Assembly (NCBI RefSeq): GCF_051245535.1
Contig: NZ_CP195303.1
Span: 1,674,001 to 1,738,000, forward strand
DNA length: 64,000 nucleotides
Reading direction: 5' to 3'
DNA from: Micavibrio aeruginosavorus_D
GTDB taxonomy: Bacteria; Pseudomonadota; Alphaproteobacteria; Micavibrionales; Micavibrionaceae
The notes under the pieces are model-generated. The model saw only the letters and a list, made by a program, of their open reading frames with translations. It had not been told where the DNA came from and ran no database searches. Below are positions 61,040 to 64,000 of this stretch, in pieces; within the stretch, counting starts at the first letter, position 1; the number at the start of each line of letters is the position of its first letter. The translations under genes and the position numbers were made by a program.

Positions 61040-61639
61040 TTATTCCGCGTCTTTTTCAGCTTCTTTTTTCTTTGCCGGCGCTTTTTTAGCGGCCGGTTTC
61101 TTTTCAGCAGCGTCCTTTTTCGGAGCGGCTTTCTTCGCAGCCGGCTTTTTCGCTGCCGGTTTTGCGGCCGGGGCTTTTTTCGCTTTAGCGGATTTCAGTT
61201 CGCCTTCTTCGCCAACTTCGTATTCGCTTGCCACGTCTTCACCCAGCATGGTCGGACCGCTGTCCTGACCTTTTGCGGATACGTCGCGATCAACGAATTC
61301 GATCACAGCCATCGGAGCGGCGTCGCCATAACGGAAGCCGGCCTTCATGATGCGGATGTAACCACCGTTACGGTCTTTGTAACGATCGGCCAGAATGTCG
61401 AACAGTTTACCAACTTGAACTTCGTCGCGCATGATTGCGATTGCGCGGCGACGGTTGGCCAAACCACCTTTTTTCGCCAGCGTTACCAGTTTCTCGGTGA
61501 ACGGGCGCAGTTCCTTGGCTTTCGGCAGAGTCGTCGTGATCTGCTCATGTTTTACCAGTGCGGCCGACATGTTTGCGAATGTGGCTTTGCGGTGCTGGCT
61601 TTTACGGCCCAATTTACGCTGTTTAATACCGTGTTTCAT
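61040..61639 (-). CDS. rplQ: 50S ribosomal protein L17 with a long Lys/Ala-rich tail
   Basis: 199 residues. Residues 1-120 are standard L17 (MKHGIKQRKLGRKSQHRKA, then NMSAALVKHEQITTTLPKAKELRP, the block broken by the loop). Usual bacterial L17 is about 120-140 residues; here an extra 60-odd residues follow, almost all Lys, Ala, Pro and Glu (AAKKPAAKKAAPKK style), like histone H1 or nucleoid proteins. Last gene of the operon, followed by a terminator. Confidence 0.95.
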   Translation of the reverse strand: MKHGIKQRKLGRKSQHRKATFANMSAALVKHEQITTTLPKAKELRPFTEKLVTLAKKGGLANRRRAIAIMRDEVQVGKLFDILADRYKDRNGGYIRIMKAGFRYGDAAPMAVIEFVDRDVSAKGQDSGPTMLGEDVASEYEVGEEGELKSAKAKKAPAAKPAAKKPAAKKAAPKKDAAEKKPAAKKAPAKKKEAEKDAE

Positions 61640-61799
61640 TTACTTCACTCCAACGTCTGCGGTCTTCCTCGGAAGAACCATTGTGTTCCCCATTAACATG
61701 CCCATGAAAAACAGGCGCATCGAAAACGGAGGCGGGCACCATGCCCGTTTGAATGCAGGATGCCGATATCACAAGGACCCGGCATCCCACAAATTCAGA

Positions 61800-62816
61800 T
61801 TAGAACGGCTCGTCAACTTTACGGGCCAGGTCTTCGATATTCTCTGGCGGCCAACCCTCGACCTGCATACCCAGATGCAAGCCCATGATGGTCAGCACTT
61901 CCTTGATCTCGTTCAGCGACTTGCGGCCGAAGTTCGGCGTACGCAGCATGTCGGCTTCGGATTTCTGGACCAGGTCACCGATGTAAACAATGTTGTCGTT
62001 CTTCAAGCAGTTTGCAGAGCGAACGGACAGTTCCAGTTCGTCAACTTTGCGCAGCAGGTTTTTGTTGAACGGCAGTTCGTGTGCTTCTTCACGGTTCTCA
62101 GCAGCTTTCGGCTCTTCGAAGTTGATGAAGACTTGCAACTGGTCTTGCATGATGCGTGCGGCATAGGCCACGGCATCTTCCGGAGAAATCACGCCGTTGG
62201 TTTCAATGTTCAGCGTCAGTTTGTCAAAGTCGGTGATTTGACCAACGCGGGCATTTTCAACGTCGTAGGATACTTTACGAACCGGGGAGAACACGGAGTC
62301 AACCGGGATCAGGCCAACCGGCGCTTCTTCCGGACGGTTCAGCGCAGCCGGGCGGTAACCCTTGCCGGTGTTAACCGTCATTTCCATGTTCAGTTTCGCG
62401 CCCTTGTCCAGCGTGCAGATCACGAGGTCCGGGTTCATGATTTCGATGTCAGCGCCAGCTTCGATCATGCCGGCGGTCACTTCGCAAGGACCTTCAGCGT
62501 GCAGGCGCATTTTCTTCGGGCCTTCAACGTGCATGCGCACGGCGATTGCCTTGATGTTCAGGACGATGTCGGTAACGTCTTCGCGTACACCTTCGATCGA
62601 GGAGAATTCGTGCAGAACGCCATCAATCTGCACAGCGGTGACAGCCGCGCCTTGCAGAGAGGACAGCAGAATACGACGCAGGGCGTTGCCCAGGGTCAGA
62701 CCAAAGCCGCGTTCCAGCGGTTCAGCCACGATTTTGCCGATCGAACGGACGTCAGAGCCGTGTTCGATATCAATTTTCGACGGTTTAATCAGTTCCTGCC
62801 AGTTTTTCTGTATCAA
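61800..62816 (-). CDS. rpoA: RNA polymerase alpha subunit
   Basis: 338 residues, normal length. It starts at a TTG (MIQKNWQELIKP) with AAAGGGGA upstream. The N-terminal dimerisation domain has VAEPLERGFGLTLGNALRR, and the C-terminal domain has LRTPNFGRKSLNEIKE for UP-element and activator contacts. It assembles core RNA polymerase. Between rpsK and rplQ, the conserved order. Confidence 0.98.
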   Translation of the reverse strand: MIQKNWQELIKPSKIDIEHGSDVRSIGKIVAEPLERGFGLTLGNALRRILLSSLQGAAVTAVQIDGVLHEFSSIEGVREDVTDIVLNIKAIAVRMHVEGPKKMRLHAEGPCEVTAGMIEAGADIEIMNPDLVICTLDKGAKLNMEMTVNTGKGYRPAALNRPEEAPVGLIPVDSVFSPVRKVSYDVENARVGQITDFDKLTLNIETNGVISPEDAVAYAARIMQDQLQVFINFEEPKAAENREEAHELPFNKNLLRKVDELELSVRSANCLKNDNIVYIGDLVQKSEADMLRTPNFGRKSLNEIKEVLTIMGLHLGMQVEGWPPENIEDLARKVDEPF

Positions 62817-62916
62817 GGTGAATCCCCTTTATCTCAACAGTCTTTCAGAATCATATATCGTAACGCAAAGAGAAGACCCGGCCCCCGCGAAGCGCAGGGA
62901 CCGGACCAGAATTTTA

Positions 62917-63315
62917 TTAAACGCGACGACGTTTGCGCGGGCGAACGCCGTTGTGCGGGATCGGCGTAATGTCCTTGATCGCACGGATGGTGAAGCCGAT
63001 CGACTGCAAAGCGCGCAGTGCGGATTCGCGGCCCGAGCCCGGACCTTTCACTTCAACGTCCAGTTCTTTCATCCCGTGTTCTTGTGCTTTGCGGCCAGCT
63101 TGTTCAGCAGCAACCTGCGCAGCATACGGGGTGGATTTACGAGACCCTTTGAAACCCATCGTACCCGAGGAGCACCAGGACACAGTGTTGCCCTGAGCGT
63201 CGGTGATGGTGATGATCGTATTGTTGAACGTAGAGTTCACGTGGGCAACGCCCGAGGTGATGTTTTTACGTTCTTTACGGCGCATACGAACGCCAGCTTT
63301 TTCAGCCTTAGCCAT
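62917..63315 (-). CDS. rpsK: 30S ribosomal protein S11
   Basis: 132 residues. GVAHVNSTFNNTIITITDAQG near residues 23-43 (read across the two blocks), SSGTMGFKGSRKSTPYAAQ and the basic end GVRPRKRRRV are the conserved S11 features. It forms the platform of the 30S subunit near the P/E sites. 19 bases after rpsM. Confidence 0.98.
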   Translation of the reverse strand: MAKAEKAGVRMRRKERKNITSGVAHVNSTFNNTIITITDAQGNTVSWCSSGTMGFKGSRKSTPYAAQVAAEQAGRKAQEHGMKELDVEVKGPGSGRESALRALQSIGFTIRAIKDITPIPHNGVRPRKRRRV

Positions 63316-63334
63316 GATCTTATGCCTCCGTTAC

Positions 63335-63718
63335 TTATTTCTTGGTTGCTTGTTTTTTACCAGCGACCGGTTTCGCAGGACCTTTACGCGTACGCGCGTT
63401 GGTCTTGGTCCGCTGGCCACGAACAGGCAAGTTACGACGATGACGCAGGCCGCGATAGCAAGCCATGTCCATCAGACGTTTAATGTTCAAGGAAATTTCA
63501 CGGCGCAGGTCACCCTCGATCAGGAAACCACCGTTTTCAATTTCTTTACGGATGAGGTTCAGTTCATCTTCGGTCAGTTCGTGCATGCGGCGCTGAACAT
63601 CGAGGCCCAGTTTTTCGCACATTTTGAACGCCGTCGTACGGCCGATCCCGTGAATATAAGTCAGCGCGATTGGAACGCGTTTCTTATCGGGAACGTTGAC
63701 ACCAGCAATACGTGCCAC
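63335..63718 (-). CDS. rpsM: 30S ribosomal protein S13
   Basis: 127 residues from a GTG start at 63718 (ARIAGVNVPDKKRVPIAL) with AAAGGAGAAG upstream. It has the RRLMDMACYRGLRHRRNLPVRGQRT-type region (here RLMDMACYRGLRHRRNLP) and a basic tail that contacts P-site tRNA. First gene of the operon. Confidence 0.98.
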   Translation of the reverse strand: MARIAGVNVPDKKRVPIALTYIHGIGRTTAFKMCEKLGLDVQRRMHELTEDELNLIRKEIENGGFLIEGDLRREISLNIKRLMDMACYRGLRHRRNLPVRGQRTKTNARTRKGPAKPVAGKKQATKK

Positions 63719-64000
63719 TTTTCTTCTCCTTTGATTGTCGATTTCAAGCCGAACCGTAAAATCCGCAAGGCAAAAACCAAGGGGACGCCGGTTCGTATAC
63801 CAACCTCAAGCCGCTGATTTACAACGGAATTGAGAGTCCTTCCCACAGGGAAAGACGGGCGGAGTATAGCCATTTCCGCACCCGCGTCAATAGAAAAAGC
63901 TGTGGAAAACTGCGGTTTTTACGGCCTTTTATTGGAAAACAGATTCCCCCGGGACCCCGCCCCTCAAAACCGCGAAAAAGGTGAGAAGAAAGCGCCCTTT
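63719..64000. other. Upstream region of the rpsM operon
   Basis: 282 bases without a gene. It contains the operon promoter (63863-63890), an about 137-base leader with a small TTCCC/GGGAA hairpin at 63840-63852, and an SD just before rpsM. The remaining 110 bases to the window edge show no clear coding sequence. Confidence 0.6.
63863..63890 (-). promoter_or_regulatory. Strong promoter of rpsM-rpsK-rpoA-rplQ
   Basis: On the minus strand, TTGACG (63890-63885), a 16-base spacer and TATACT (63868-63863) are near consensus. The start point at about 63856 gives a long leader before rpsM. Confidence 0.75.

Noticed and set aside
61431..62969. 512-residue plus-strand frame opposite rplQ and rpoA
   Set aside because: Runs antisense across two essential genes and their gap, with the skewed composition of a complementary-strand frame.
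1..64000. CRISPR array
   Set aside because: No set of regularly spaced repeats with unique spacers was found; the only regular repeats are the two prophage end sites and the 11-bp triplet at 60909.

Overview
The window is chromosomal DNA of a moderately GC-rich Gram-negative alphaproteobacterium that carries the right-hand part of a Mu-like transposable prophage at its left edge. The alphaproteobacterial assignment rests on the ATP12 F1-assembly chaperone, the DUF3035 lipoprotein next to lspA, the M16 peptidase pair, the anmK/tyrS divergent pair, an adrenodoxin-type ferredoxin and an endonuclease-type MutL. A Micavibrio-like predatory lineage is possible, but the window alone does not prove it.

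Layout. 1-8286: prophage right arm, with the Mu-type tail/baseplate run (DNA-circulation protein, gp44- to gp48-like, tail fibre), then cargo genes: a membrane protein, an unknown, an ASCH-domain protein, a D12 adenine methylase behind a structured leader, and a 56-residue CxxC protein. It ends in two 22-bp-spaced end repeats. The end lies inside an XRE regulator gene, which is cut after its helix-turn-helix; a palindromic operator separates that stump from an intact LexA-like (S24) regulator. 9164-12687 (minus): sulfate activation, cysD-cysNC-cysQ. 13031-18968: SapC-family protein, HTH/coiled-coil protein, Cys-rich secreted protein, acyl-CoA dehydrogenase, lytic transglycosylase-like protein, an AT-rich island and a Cys/Met-rich 88-residue protein. 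19039-26341: tsaC/sua5 and anmK facing tyrS, a giant AsmA/DUF3971 envelope protein, bcp. 26397-32466: hydrolase, cysteine desulfurase, ferredoxin, FAD protein, mnmA, DJ-1/PfpI protein. 32709: tRNA-Met. 32953-36347: small envelope and hypothetical genes plus an esterase.

36442-51690 is a long plus-strand housekeeping run: ribF-ileS-lspA-DUF3035, two M16 proteases, pgi, pentapeptide protein, mutL and a membrane protein. It is broken by an inverted tandem pair of related unknown genes (41536-43338). 51687-57023 (minus): ATP12, AsmA-like, unknown, rluC-type pseudouridine synthase, crcB, rarA. 57137-58171: a second tandem pair of related unknown secreted or anchored proteins. 58173-60898: DegP-type protease, a 147-bp MITE-like palindrome and an acyltransferase. 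61040-63718 (minus): rpsM-rpsK-rpoA-rplQ behind a strong promoter.

The points most worth following are the SD-sequestering leader of the prophage methylase with an ASCH gene just upstream (a possible counterpart of Mu com-mom control), the prophage insertion in a regulator pair, the two unknown tandem gene pairs, the Cys/Met-rich small protein in the AT-rich island, and several genes whose -10 boxes lie directly before the start codon (leaderless mRNAs).
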